The position numbers and the translations under genes are program-made. Below are positions 9,323-18,465 of a stretch of DNA of 64,000 nt, in pieces. The notes beneath the pieces were generated by a model. It was not told the origin of the DNA. It saw only the letters and a list, made by a program, of their open reading frames with translations, and did no database searches. Where the stretch lies: positions 62,001 to 126,000 of the forward strand of contig CAYONC010000004.1 in assembly GCA_964405265.1 (NCBI GenBank). Direction: 5' to 3'. The stretch comes from Eshraghiella sp964405265. GTDB taxonomy: Bacteria; Bacillota; Clostridia; Lachnospirales; Lachnospiraceae. The number at the start of each line of letters is the position of its first letter. Position 1 is the first letter of the stretch.

Positions 9323-11332
9323 ATGACAGAAGGAATTAAATGCCCTGAACAGTATGTATTCGGACTTGACATAGGAACAAGAAGCCTGGTAGGAACAATC
9401 GGATATATGGATAATTACGGATTTCATGTTATTGCGATGGAAGTCATGGAGCACGCCACGAGAGCAATGCTTGACGGACAGGTTCATGACATAAAAGCCG
9501 TAGCGGACGAAATCAGTGAAGTAAAAAGCAGACTTGAAACCAGGATAAACCGCAGATTAAGCAGCGTGTGTATTGCTGCGGCAGGACGTGTGTTAAAGAC
9601 AATAACCGTTAAAACGTCAGTTCCGGCTGACCCTGAAATAAAGATTACAAGTGAAGACATATATTCTCTTGAACTTGCCGGTGTAGAGCTTGCCCACAGG
9701 CAGCTTTTGGAAAATCACGGACAGGACAGGGATAATTATTACTGTGTAGGATATACTCCGGTAAAATATTATCTTAATGATTATGAAATATCTAATCTGG
9801 AAGGCCACAAGGGTTCTGAAATCGGTATAAGTCTTCTTGCAACTTTTCTTCCCGAGGAGGTTGTTGACGGACTCTATTCTGCCGTTGAACTTGCCGGTCT
9901 TGAAGTAGCCAATCTTACGCTGGAACCGATTGCGGCAATGAATGTTGCCATACCCGAGCATTACCGCCTGCTTAACATAGCACTTGTAGATGTCGGAGCA
10001 GGCACTTCCGACATATGCATAACCAGGGACGGAAGCATTATTGCATATGGTATGATTCCGTGTGCCGGCGATGAAATATCGGAAACCATAGCAAGACACT
10101 ATCTTGTGGATTTTGCCACGGCAGAAAAAATCAAAATCGGAGCAGGCAGGAAGAAAAAGATATCCTTCAAGGACATAATGGGAACCAAAGTCACCGTTAA
10201 TCCGGAAGATGTAACGGAACTGACCTGTGAAGTTGTTTCCAAAATTGCCGCAGACGTGGCCGGAAGGATACTTGAGCTTAATGGCGGAAAGTCTGTAAGT
10301 GCGGTATTTATTGTCGGAGGAGGAGGAAAGATTCCGGGATTTGCATCCCTTCTTGCAAAAGAACTGAATCTTCCTGAAACAAGAGTTGCACTTAGGGGTA
10401 AAGAAGTTCTTGAAAACGTAGAATTTGCAGTCGATAATGTTAAAAAAGATTCGCTGTATGTAACGCCTGTCGGAATATGCATAAATTACTATAATCAGAA
10501 AAATAATTTTATATCGGTAACGGTAAACGGAACAAAAATTAAGTTATATGATAATAATAAGCTTACAGTGACCGATGCGGTTATGCAGGCGGGATATCCT
10601 AATGAAAAGCTCTTCCCGAGGAGGGGACAGGGGATAAGCTTTACACTTAATAATGTATCACGCATGATAAGAGGAGAAGCCGGTGAGCCTGCAAAAATCC
10701 TGAAAAACGGCCGCCAGACTGCTCTTAATGCCGAGATAATGAAAAATGACATTATAGATATTGAAGAATCGGTACCGGGAAAAACTGCAGAGGTCAGACT
10801 TGACGGACTTAATGAATTTAATTCATCCGTAAGCTTTATTGTTAATGATATCAGTATATCATGTCCGCGCTATGCATATGTGAACGGAGAAATCCGGACC
10901 GGTAATTATGTCATCCGTGACGGGGATGTTGTCGTGATGGAGGATTTTTATACTGTTGAACAGCTTTTCAGGTTTATGGACATACCGGTTGATGATAAAA
11001 ATATTATTGTCAACAACGAGCCTGCCGGACCGGATACAAGGATTTATACAAATTTTAATGTACGGTACGAAGATATATATGAGGCTAAACATAATGACAT
11101 CAGTATAACAGAGAAAAAAGAACCGGTTAATTCCGTCACTGTTACCGTAAACGGTACGAACGTGGTCCTTACCGGAAAGCCGTCATACATATTTGTGGAT
11201 GTGCTGGATGTATATCCGTTTGACATGAGCAAAATGGGCGGAGACGATTTAATACTTACTCTCGACGGCAGAAAGGCTGAATTTTCCACTCCGGTCAGTG
11301 AAGGCGCTGAGCTTGCGATTTACTGGAAATAA
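9323..11332 (+). CDS. FtsA-like actin-fold ATPase with long C-terminal extension
   Basis: A 669-residue protein. The first 400 residues are an FtsA/MreB-type actin fold: FGLDIGTRSLVGTIG (phosphate 1), a 1C-like subdomain around residues 90-170, VDVGAGTSDICI (phosphate 2) and IVGGGGKIPG (adenosine). FtsA tethers FtsZ to the membrane, but this protein is about 250 residues longer than classical FtsA and no terminal amphipathic anchor is evident. The extension contains repeated ITVTVNGT-like beta-rich units (about residues 395-470, 495-560 and 600-669). It may be a divergent actin-like protein found in Lachnospiraceae; its exact role is not established by the sequence. Confidence 0.85.
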   Translation: MTEGIKCPEQYVFGLDIGTRSLVGTIGYMDNYGFHVIAMEVMEHATRAMLDGQVHDIKAVADEISEVKSRLETRINRRLSSVCIAAAGRVLKTITVKTSVPADPEIKITSEDIYSLELAGVELAHRQLLENHGQDRDNYYCVGYTPVKYYLNDYEISNLEGHKGSEIGISLLATFLPEEVVDGLYSAVELAGLEVANLTLEPIAAMNVAIPEHYRLLNIALVDVGAGTSDICITRDGSIIAYGMIPCAGDEISETIARHYLVDFATAEKIKIGAGRKKKISFKDIMGTKVTVNPEDVTELTCEVVSKIAADVAGRILELNGGKSVSAVFIVGGGGKIPGFASLLAKELNLPETRVALRGKEVLENVEFAVDNVKKDSLYVTPVGICINYYNQKNNFISVTVNGTKIKLYDNNKLTVTDAVMQAGYPNEKLFPRRGQGISFTLNNVSRMIRGEAGEPAKILKNGRQTALNAEIMKNDIIDIEESVPGKTAEVRLDGLNEFNSSVSFIVNDISISCPRYAYVNGEIRTGNYVIRDGDVVVMEDFYTVEQLFRFMDIPVDDKNIIVNNEPAGPDTRIYTNFNVRYEDIYEAKHNDISITEKKEPVNSVTVTVNGTNVVLTGKPSYIFVDVLDVYPFDMSKMGGDDLILTLDGRKAEFSTPVSEGAELAIYWK

Positions 11333-11334
11333 AG

Positions 11335-11363
11335 TTGACTTAATAACAAAAGCAATGTATTAT
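11335..11363 (+). promoter_or_regulatory. Promoter of the yycJ-like operon
   Basis: TTGACT at 11335-11340, exactly 17 bases, then TATTAT at 11358-11363. This lies 29 bases before the gene start and directly after the previous stop codon. Confidence 0.75.
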
Positions 11364-11391
11364 TCAATACAGTGCAAAGGAGAAAATACCC

Positions 11392-12189
11392 ATGCGTATG
11401 ATGAGTATTGCCAGTGGAAGCAGCGGAAACTGCATATACATAGGAACAGACACAACACATATACTGGTAGATGACGGTGTAAGCAGAAAAAAAGTGCTTG
11501 AAGGTCTGAAAAAACTTGATTTACATACTGAAGATATTGATGCCGTGCTTATAACACATGAGCATGACGACCATATAAGCGGACTCGGAGTACTTGAAAG
11601 ATGCATCAGCCTTCCGGTATACGGAACGTCTGGAACGCTTAATTACATTCGTAATACTGAAAAATTAGGCAGAATGCCGGAAGATATATACATGGAAATC
11701 TCTCCGGGAAACAGCTTTAACATAGGCGACATATGCATCTCATCAGTCGCCACTTCGCATGATGCAGCCGAACCCGTTGCATATACATTTTCTGCAGGCG
11801 GAAGCCGGGCAGGAATAATAACGGATTCAGGTATGTATACGGAAGAGATCATAAAAGAATTCAGCGGACTTGACGCCATATTAATTGAAGCCAACCATGA
11901 TATCAATATGCTTATGGCAGGTCCGTATCCTTATGCCTTAAAGAGACGCATTTTAAGCGAAAAAGGGCATCTGTCCAATGAGGACTGCGGAAGACTTCTG
12001 GTTAAGCTGATAGGAGACAGAACAAAATATATATTTTTAGGTCATCTAAGCAGGGAAAATAATTTTTCGGAGCTTGCATATGAGACAGTAAGAATGGAAA
12101 TTGAACTGGGTGAAACACGGTGTCGGGCATCAGATTTTGATATACGTGTTGCCGACAGAATTTTGCCTTCAGACATAATTAATTTTTAA
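11392..12189 (+). CDS. MBL-fold metallohydrolase, YycJ/WalJ type
   Basis: A 265-residue metallo-beta-lactamase-fold enzyme. The N-terminal SIASGSSGNC is typical of YycJ/WalJ, and the metal site THEHDDH is intact at about residues 53-59, with further histidines in SHDAAEP and LGHLSREN. Family members are putative 5' exonucleases linked to DNA repair or cell-wall coordination. Here the gene is not beside walRK but heads an operon with an ACT-domain gene, so the link to that two-component system is not supported locally. Confidence 0.85.
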   Translation: MRMMSIASGSSGNCIYIGTDTTHILVDDGVSRKKVLEGLKKLDLHTEDIDAVLITHEHDDHISGLGVLERCISLPVYGTSGTLNYIRNTEKLGRMPEDIYMEISPGNSFNIGDICISSVATSHDAAEPVAYTFSAGGSRAGIITDSGMYTEEIIKEFSGLDAILIEANHDINMLMAGPYPYALKRRILSEKGHLSNEDCGRLLVKLIGDRTKYIFLGHLSRENNFSELAYETVRMEIELGETRCRASDFDIRVADRILPSDIINF

Positions 12190-12208
12190 TCAAAAGGAGA
12201 ATATAGCA

Positions 12209-12481
12209 ATGAACAAAGTAGTAATTACGGTGGTAGGAAAAGATACGGTCGGCATAATTGCCGGAGTATGCACATATCTTGCGGAAAACAATATTAACAT
12301 TCTTGATATATCCCAGACCATTGTTTCGGAATTTTTTAACATGATGATGGTTGTTGATGCAAAGAATTCAAAAAAATCACTGGCGGATGTAATTACCGAT
12401 CTGGACAGAATAGGCGGGGAAATAGGTGTTGTAATAAAATGTCAGCGTGAAGAAATTTTTGATAAAATGCACAGAATCTGA
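12209..12481 (+). CDS. ACT-domain protein (UPF0237)
   Basis: A 90-residue stand-alone ACT domain beginning VVITVVGKDTVGIIAGV, the typical ligand-binding beta-alpha turn. It is almost always encoded beside a UPF0210 gene, as here (20 bases downstream). It probably senses an amino acid or related metabolite for its neighbour; the ligand is unknown. Confidence 0.9.
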   Translation: MNKVVITVVGKDTVGIIAGVCTYLAENNINILDISQTIVSEFFNMMMVVDAKNSKKSLADVITDLDRIGGEIGVVIKCQREEIFDKMHRI

Positions 12482-12500
12482 ATATTGAAAGGGAAACGGC

Positions 12501-13865
12501 ATGATTAACATATATGAAGTAAACGAAACCAATAAAATGATTGAGCAGGAAAACCTTGACGTAAGAACAATTACGATGGGTATAAGCCTTCTTGACTGTG
12601 CTGACGGAAATCTTGAAACCGTAAAGAAAAATATATATGACAAAATTACCACTCTTGCAAAGGATCTTGTAAAGACGGGATGTGACATAGAAAAAGAATT
12701 CGGTATTCCGATTGTCAACAAGAGAATTTCCATAACGCCCGTGGCAATGGTAGGTCAGGCTGCATGTAAGACCCCTGAAGACTATCTTGAAATAGCCGGG
12801 GTACTTGATAAGGCAGCACATGAAGTAGGTGTAAATTTTATCGGAGGATACTCCGCGGTTGTAAGCAAGGGCATGACAAAAAGTGATGAACTGCTTATCC
12901 GTTCAATTCCGCAGGCACTTGCGCAGACAGAGCTTATATGCAGCTCCGTAAATGTCGGCTCAACAAAAACGGGTATTAATATGGATGCGGTACGGCTTAT
13001 CGGCGATATAATCAAAGAAACTGCACTGCTTACCGGAGACAGGGATTCATTCGGATGTGCCAAATTTGTGGCATTATGCAATGCACCTGATGATAATCCT
13101 TTTATGGCAGGGGCTTTTCACGGTGTATCGGAAGCAGATGCGGTTATTAATGTCGGTGTCAGCGGACCCGGTGTAGTAAAATATGCGCTTTCAAAAATCC
13201 GGGAAGCGGATTTTGAGGTCCTTTGTGAAACCATAAAGAAAACTGCTTTTAAGATTACAAGAGTAGGACAGCTTGTTGCTCAGGAGGCATCAAAAAGACT
13301 GGGAATTCCGTTTGGAATCATAGATCTTTCACTTGCACCCACGCCTGCGGTAGGAGATTCTGTTGCTGAAATTCTTGAAGAAATCGGATTGCAGCGGGCC
13401 GGAGCACCGGGAACAACGGCTGCTCTTGCACTTCTTAATGATCAGGTGAAAAAGGGCGGTGTGATGGCATCCTCCTATGTTGGAGGACTCAGCGGAGCAT
13501 TTATTCCGGTAAGTGAAGATCAGGGAATGATTGATGCCGTGAAAGAGGGTTCTCTTACAATAGAAAAGCTTGAAGCCATGACCTGCGTATGCTCGGTTGG
13601 CCTTGATATGATAGCAATTCCGGGAGATACGTCAGCAGAAACAATTTCAGGAATTATTGCGGATGAAGCAGCAATAGGAATGATTAACCAGAAGACAACG
13701 GCGGTAAGGGTTATCCCTGCATATGGTAAAAAAGCCGGCGACGTGGTTGAATTCGGCGGACTTTTGGGATATGCCCCGGTAATGCCTGTTAATAATTTTG
13801 ACTGTTCGAGATTTGTAAACAGAGGCGGAAGAATACCTGCACCTATTCACAGTTTCAAGAATTAA
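12501..13865 (+). CDS. UPF0210 (PFL-like) family protein
   Basis: A 454-residue protein of the UPF0210/DUF711 family, related in fold to pyruvate-formate-lyase-like proteins but without a visible glycyl-radical motif. Recognisable blocks are VRTITMGISLLDCA, FIGGYSAVVSKG, DLSLAPTPAVGDSVAEILE and LLGYAPVMPVN. Length matches the family. It follows the ACT gene with its own ribosome site and ends in a four-base convergent overlap with tmcAL. Biochemical function is not known. Confidence 0.9.
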   Translation: MINIYEVNETNKMIEQENLDVRTITMGISLLDCADGNLETVKKNIYDKITTLAKDLVKTGCDIEKEFGIPIVNKRISITPVAMVGQAACKTPEDYLEIAGVLDKAAHEVGVNFIGGYSAVVSKGMTKSDELLIRSIPQALAQTELICSSVNVGSTKTGINMDAVRLIGDIIKETALLTGDRDSFGCAKFVALCNAPDDNPFMAGAFHGVSEADAVINVGVSGPGVVKYALSKIREADFEVLCETIKKTAFKITRVGQLVAQEASKRLGIPFGIIDLSLAPTPAVGDSVAEILEEIGLQRAGAPGTTAALALLNDQVKKGGVMASSYVGGLSGAFIPVSEDQGMIDAVKEGSLTIEKLEAMTCVCSVGLDMIAIPGDTSAETISGIIADEAAIGMINQKTTAVRVIPAYGKKAGDVVEFGGLLGYAPVMPVNNFDCSRFVNRGGRIPAPIHSFKN

Positions 13866-15076
13866 ACCAGTTCGGGTCTGTGCCTGTAATCATCGGTGAT
13901 TACATGGCCGAACAGACCATTCACGATAATTCTGTATATTTCGGAAGCATATATATCCTTTTCCAGCATGTCAAGTGCATGCCGGGAGAGGATTTTTTTT
14001 GCATCTGCAACATCGGTAATAAAAGGAATATCCGATTTCTTACGACTTTCTTTTATAAACCTTCTTCCTGTTTCGTTGCATGCAAGAACTCTTGCATATT
14101 CAGGTACCGTAATATCATTTTTACGGATATTAAGAAGAACATGGATTAAACAGCGGCAGATTCTTGTATAGGTGTAATTTTTTGCTTTTAAATCATCTGC
14201 AAGCTGTGTAAAAGTCCTTATTCCGCCGTCATGAAGAAGATTTCTGATACGATTGGCAAGCTTGTCATCAATATCCGAAAATCCGCTCAGCACGTCTGTA
14301 TTGATTCTTAAGGAATAATTAACAAGTTCGCTGCACGAATCCGCAAATACCGGCATATATTGATTTCTTACACTTTCATAACATCCGTATGCCTCTGAAG
14401 GAATAACTTTTTTAATGGTATCCGAATCATCGTCATAATACAGTTTTCTTACAGCCGTTGCTGCCGGATACCTGCCGGAAATAAATTCATCATTATACCC
14501 GTTTCCTGTTCTCTGAATTATTACCGGCTGCATGGCGGAACCGAGTCTGTATAAAGCTTTATGATATTCAACAGACAGAATATTATTAGGCAATGATATG
14601 ATACGGTCTGTCTCTTTATCCTTGAAATAAACGGATAACGCTTTTGCTCTTGCGGCAGGAAGGGATAGTCCCTGTTTTAAACAATCATTAAGTATGGCTT
14701 TGTATTCATCAGGTTCATCAGTAAGAATTCCGGCAATTTTTTTAAATTCATCATGACGACAGTCCTCAGCTCCAAATGACAGAAAATTCACATTATTCAG
14801 ACGGTCAAAAATTGTCACTGCACCTTCTGCAAATGCTTCGGCACTTGCAGTTGCATATACTGCCGGAAGTTCAATAACTATATCCGCACCGCATAAAACG
14901 GCAGCCTTTGCCCTTGTAAATTTATCAGCCAGTGCCGGTAGCCCTCTCTGTACAAAATTTCCGCTCATGACAACTGCGATACACTCTGCACCGGTTAATT
15001 CAAGTGTCTTTCTGATATGATGTTCATGCCCGTTATGGAAGGGGTTATATTCCGCCGTTATTCCTGCCGTAATCAT
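13862..15076 (-). CDS. tmcAL: tRNA(Met) cytidine acetate ligase
   Basis: A 404-residue nucleotidyltransferase-like enzyme that uses acetate and ATP to form N4-acetylcytidine at the wobble position of elongator tRNA-Met. The N-terminus carries GITAEYNPFHNGHEHHI, with the HxGH nucleotidyltransferase motif, and VVMSGNFVQRG. The all-alpha C-terminal part is typical. It is the first minus-strand gene in the window, divergent from pta and overlapping the UPF0210 stop. Acetate use next to pta-ackA is a suggestive but common arrangement. Confidence 0.93.
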   Translation of the reverse strand: MITAGITAEYNPFHNGHEHHIRKTLELTGAECIAVVMSGNFVQRGLPALADKFTRAKAAVLCGADIVIELPAVYATASAEAFAEGAVTIFDRLNNVNFLSFGAEDCRHDEFKKIAGILTDEPDEYKAILNDCLKQGLSLPAARAKALSVYFKDKETDRIISLPNNILSVEYHKALYRLGSAMQPVIIQRTGNGYNDEFISGRYPAATAVRKLYYDDDSDTIKKVIPSEAYGCYESVRNQYMPVFADSCSELVNYSLRINTDVLSGFSDIDDKLANRIRNLLHDGGIRTFTQLADDLKAKNYTYTRICRCLIHVLLNIRKNDITVPEYARVLACNETGRRFIKESRKKSDIPFITDVADAKKILSRHALDMLEKDIYASEIYRIIVNGLFGHVITDDYRHRPELV

Positions 15077-15150
15077 TGTTTTCCGTCTCCGTACGTGTTT
15101 TTTATATTATAAAATTATTATTGTAATTCGTCAAATTTATTAATTTTAGC

Positions 15151-15179
15151 TTGTATCGGATTTTGCTTGGAGTTATAAT
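15151..15179 (+). promoter_or_regulatory. Promoter of pta-ackA
   Basis: TTGTAT at 15151-15156, 17-base spacer, TATAAT at 15174-15179, about 41 bases before the pta start. Confidence 0.75.
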
Positions 15180-15219
15180 ATTGTTAGTTTTTGATTATAG
15201 AAGAAGGGATAATTAATAG

Positions 15220-16218
15220 ATGACATTTATTGAACGAATCAAAGAACGTGCACGAGAAAACAGAAAACACATTATTCTTCCGGAAGGAATGGACAGACGT
15301 ATATGGGAAGCGGCAGAACAGATTCTCAGGGAGGATATTGCCGACATTACCATTATTGCCACTCCTGAAGAGAAAGCAGAGTATGCCGCAGGGCTTAACG
15401 TTGAAGGAGCCAATGTAATAGACCCGTTTACCTATGAGTATCTTGACAAATATGTATCCGATCTTGTAGAACTTCGAAGGATGAAGGGAATGACGCCGGG
15501 AGAGGCGAAAGACCTTCTTACTACCGATTATATTTATTTCGCCTGCATGATGTTACGGGAGGATAAGGCTGACGGAATCGTATCCGGAGCCTGTCATTCA
15601 ACTGCCAACACATTAAGACCGGCTCTCCAGCTTATTAAAGCCAAGCCTGGAAGCCGTCTTGTTTCGGCATTCTTTATTATGTCCGTGCCTGACTGCGAAA
15701 TGGGATATCACGGAACATTCCTGTTCGGTGACTGCGGACTTGAACAGAATCCTGAACCGGAGAAGCTTGCAGGCATTGCGGTTTCATCAGCTGAATCCTT
15801 CAAGTATCTTGTGGAGGGAGAACCTTTAGTGGCAATGCTTTCATATTCAACCAAGGGCAGTGCAAGACATGCTGATGTTGACAAGGTATATAATGCATAT
15901 AAAATAGCGAGGGATAATGCCCCTTATCTTAAAATAGACGGTGAATTGCAGCTTGATGCGGCACTCGTTCCGGAAATTGCGGAATATAAAGCACCCGGAA
16001 GCAAGGTTGCAGGAAAAGCTAATGTTCTCATATTCCCGGATCTTGATTCCGGCAACATAGGCTATAAGCTTGTACAGCGTCTTGCAAAGGCTGAAGCGTA
16101 CGGACCCATCACACAGGGAATGAACAAGCCTGTCAATGATCTGTCAAGAGGATGCTCGGCAACGGACATTGTGGGTGTAGTGGCAATAACTGCCGTACAG
16201 GCACAGAAAGATGATTAA
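15220..16218 (+). CDS. pta: Phosphate acetyltransferase
   Basis: Converts acetyl-CoA and phosphate to acetyl phosphate in fermentative acetate production. 332 residues, the usual length of the short Pta form without regulatory domains. Recognisable blocks are HIILPEGMDRRIWEAA, DGIVSGACHSTANTLRPALQ and ANVLIFPDLDSGNIGYKLVQRL. Start ATG follows GAAGGGAT. Eleven bases separate it from ackA, so they form an operon. Confidence 0.97.
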   Translation: MTFIERIKERARENRKHIILPEGMDRRIWEAAEQILREDIADITIIATPEEKAEYAAGLNVEGANVIDPFTYEYLDKYVSDLVELRRMKGMTPGEAKDLLTTDYIYFACMMLREDKADGIVSGACHSTANTLRPALQLIKAKPGSRLVSAFFIMSVPDCEMGYHGTFLFGDCGLEQNPEPEKLAGIAVSSAESFKYLVEGEPLVAMLSYSTKGSARHADVDKVYNAYKIARDNAPYLKIDGELQLDAALVPEIAEYKAPGSKVAGKANVLIFPDLDSGNIGYKLVQRLAKAEAYGPITQGMNKPVNDLSRGCSATDIVGVVAITAVQAQKDD

Positions 16219-16229
16219 GAGGTATTAAT

Positions 16230-17423
16230 ATGAAGATATTGGTTATTAACTGCGGAAGTTCCTCTCTTAAATTTCAGCTTATTGATTCAGAAACAGAGAA
16301 CGTTCTTGCAAAGGGACTTTGTGAAAGAATAGGCATAGACGGAAGACTTGCATATACACCGGCAGGTAAGGATAAGCTTATAAAGAATGTAGAAATGCCT
16401 ACACATACGGAAGCAATAAAATATGTCATTGATACATTGACGGATGTGAAGGAAGGCGTTATTTCATCTCTTTCAGAAATTGATGCCGTAGGACACAGGG
16501 TTGTACATGGTGGTGAAAGATTTACCGGCTCGGTTATAATAGATGATGAAGTTGTACAATATATAGAAGAGTGCAGTGAACTTGCGCCTTTGCATAATCC
16601 TGCCAATCTTATCGGAATTGAAGCATGCAGGAAGCTTATGCCCGGTATTCCGATGTCTGCCGTATTTGATACGGCATTTCATCAGACCATGCCTGTAAAA
16701 GCATATATGTATGGTCTGCCGGTCGAATATTACGAAAAATTCAGAATACGAAGATATGGTTTTCACGGCACCAGCCACAGCTATGTTTCTCACGAGACGG
16801 CTTTATTAACCGGACTTCCTTATGACGCTTCCAAAATAATAGTATGTCATCTCGGAAATGGTGCTTCGGTATCTGCCGTCATGAATGGCAGGTGTGTGGA
16901 TACTTCAATGGGTCTTACACCGCTTGAAGGTCTTGTAATGGGAACACGTTCAGGAAGCATCGACCCTTCAGTAATAGAATTTATTGCATCAAGGGAAGGC
17001 AGAAATATTACTGAGATAATGCATATTCTTAACAGAGAATCCGGAATATTCGGACTTTCCGGAGGCATATCAAGTGATTTCCGTGATATTGAAAGTGCAG
17101 CAGAAGAAGGTAATGTACATGCGGCAGATGCACTTGATATTTTCCATTATACGGTTGCAAAATACATCGGTGCATATACTGCGGCAATGAACGGAGTGGA
17201 TGCAATAGCCTTTACGGCAGGAATCGGCGAGAACGATTCAGCCGCAAGAAAAGAAATATGCAGCTATCTCGGATATCTCGGTACTGAAATAGATGATATG
17301 AAAAATAATATACGCGGAAGAGCAACGGTTATTTCAACCGACGGTTCAAAAGTTAAGCTTTTGTCAGTTCCTACCAATGAAGAACTTGCAATAGCAAGAG
17401 AAACAGTTGACCTGCTTAAGTAA
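16230..17423 (+). CDS. ackA: Acetate kinase
   Basis: Transfers phosphate from acetyl phosphate to ADP, giving acetate and ATP. 397 residues with the N-terminal VINCGSSSLKFQL, the HRVVHGGE block, FDTAFHQTMP, RRYGFHGTSH, CHLGNGASV and GENDSAARK motifs expected of AckA. With pta it provides substrate-level phosphorylation in a fermenter. Confidence 0.98.
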   Translation: MKILVINCGSSSLKFQLIDSETENVLAKGLCERIGIDGRLAYTPAGKDKLIKNVEMPTHTEAIKYVIDTLTDVKEGVISSLSEIDAVGHRVVHGGERFTGSVIIDDEVVQYIEECSELAPLHNPANLIGIEACRKLMPGIPMSAVFDTAFHQTMPVKAYMYGLPVEYYEKFRIRRYGFHGTSHSYVSHETALLTGLPYDASKIIVCHLGNGASVSAVMNGRCVDTSMGLTPLEGLVMGTRSGSIDPSVIEFIASREGRNITEIMHILNRESGIFGLSGGISSDFRDIESAAEEGNVHAADALDIFHYTVAKYIGAYTAAMNGVDAIAFTAGIGENDSAARKEICSYLGYLGTEIDDMKNNIRGRATVISTDGSKVKLLSVPTNEELAIARETVDLLK

Positions 17424-17519
17424 AACAAAGCGAAAATCAGTCTGCAAAATATCTTAAAAATTAAAAATGAATATAGGTACAATAAATTATAACAAAAGAT
17501 GTACCATAGTACCGATGGA

Positions 17520-17628
17520 ATACGAAAAAGTATCGGCACACTTGCAGAAATGTGAGGTCGCAAAGCATGAAGTCTAAGGTGGTATATCAATAAGGAGTTG
17601 ATTTAATCATTATGATGGTTCGGTTGCA
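17520..17628 (+). ncRNA. c-di-GMP-I (GEMM-I) riboswitch
   Basis: The core aligns without gaps to the V. cholerae Vc2 aptamer. GGCACA (17535-17540) leads into the stem CTTGCA / GAAA tetraloop / TGTGAG, then GTCGCAAAGC (17557-17566), a six-base arm and TCTAA. The 3' GGTTGC closes at 17622-17627. The guanine matching Vc2 G20 (17536), A47 (17563) and C92 (17627) are all present; G at position 20 is the form that favours c-di-GMP over cGAMP. Positions matching A23 and A42 are C and U, which may covary. The internal hairpin ATCAA/TTGAT occupies the variable arm. Outer limits are approximate. It lies after ackA and directly before a terminator. Confidence 0.75.
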
Positions 17629-17655
17629 ATGTGTAATATCATTGCAGCCTTTTTT
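17622..17655 (+). terminator. Riboswitch expression-platform terminator
   Basis: GGTTGCAATG pairs with CATTGCAGCC around an eight-base loop and is followed by six T residues. Its left arm contains the aptamer's conserved GGTTGC, including the C92 equivalent, so a ligand-bound aptamer and the terminator should exclude each other, predicting an ON switch. Confidence 0.8.
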
Positions 17656-17799
17656 GCTTCCGTTGTCTGTGTTGATGCCATGTTAAATCTGCTTGTACAG
17701 GAAATGTCAGAAATGAGCAGCGATAATGTTACGGATATAAATTATAATGGTACTAACATAAACACCAATAACACTGTCCGGCTGTGGGTTGAAAAATAG
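17629..17799 (+). CDS. Possible 56-residue membrane peptide behind the riboswitch
   Basis: The frame from ATG 17629 gives MCNIIAAFFASVVCVDAML, a hydrophobic stretch, followed by a polar Asn/Thr-rich tail ending VRLWVEK. The start codon lies inside the terminator stem and has no good ribosome binding site; AAGGAG at 17592 is too far and belongs to the aptamer arm. It is the only frame of this length between the terminator and the yceD promoter. It may be the regulated product, a remnant of one, or chance. I see no known family. Confidence 0.3.
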   Translation: MCNIIAAFFASVVCVDAMLNLLVQEMSEMSSDNVTDINYNGTNINTNNTVRLWVEK

Positions 17800-17849
17800 T
17801 GGGACTTTCCCAAAATTACACAGCGTCGCTAAAATATTTTAAAAAATAT

Positions 17850-17878
17850 TTGACAAATACACAAGGCATTAGTATAAT
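17850..17878 (+). promoter_or_regulatory. Consensus promoter of yceD-rpmF
   Basis: TTGACA at 17850-17855, 17 bases, TATAAT at 17873-17878: a perfect sigma-A promoter 43 bases before the yceD start. Confidence 0.9.
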
Positions 17879-17920
17879 GATACAGGTGTGCTGTCAGCAG
17901 ACTCTGTTACGGAGGTTGTA

Positions 17921-18424
17921 ATGTTAATTGATATTTCAGAAGTGCTTCTTAATACAGGTATTGTTAAGAGATATGCCATAAGCTACGGAGCCGGTGCATT
18001 TTCATGCAAAAGCGGAGATTATCCGGTTATTAAATCCGGTCCGTTCAGTGTTGAAATTGTCAGTACAGCCCGGAACAGGCTCAGTATCAGTGGCAGCGGG
18101 GAATTGATTTTATCCGTTCCGTGCGGCCGGTGTCTTAAGAATGTCGATACGGCATTGAACATTAATTTTGGTTATGATGTTAAATTGGACACTTATGATG
18201 AAGAGCAGAATTTTGTTGAAGGTCATAATATTGAAACAGACAGAATGATTGAAACCGAGATTTTGCTAAATATGCCGGCAAGGGTTCTGTGTTCTGAAGA
18301 ATGTAAAGGAATGTGCCCGGTATGCGGTAAAAGTCTTAATGACGGAGAATGCGGATGCGACAGGTTCGTACCCGATCCGAGAATGGCGGCAATCAACGAT
18401 ATTTTTAACAATTTCAGCAAATAA
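17921..18424 (+). CDS. yceD: YceD/DUF177 family protein
   Basis: A 168-residue DUF177 protein, almost always encoded directly before rpmF, as here. Cysteine pairs in CGRCLKN and in the C-terminal CSEECKGMCPVCGKSLNDGECGC suggest metal binding. Homologues are tied to 23S rRNA accumulation in plants and bacteria. The ATG at 17921 follows GGAGG; an upstream in-frame TTG at 17888 was rejected for lack of a ribosome site. Confidence 0.9.
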   Translation: MLIDISEVLLNTGIVKRYAISYGAGAFSCKSGDYPVIKSGPFSVEIVSTARNRLSISGSGELILSVPCGRCLKNVDTALNINFGYDVKLDTYDEEQNFVEGHNIETDRMIETEILLNMPARVLCSEECKGMCPVCGKSLNDGECGCDRFVPDPRMAAINDIFNNFSK

Positions 18425-18465
18425 ATCATTACTTTTAGGTCAATGTTAAGGAGGTGCAGAAAGTC

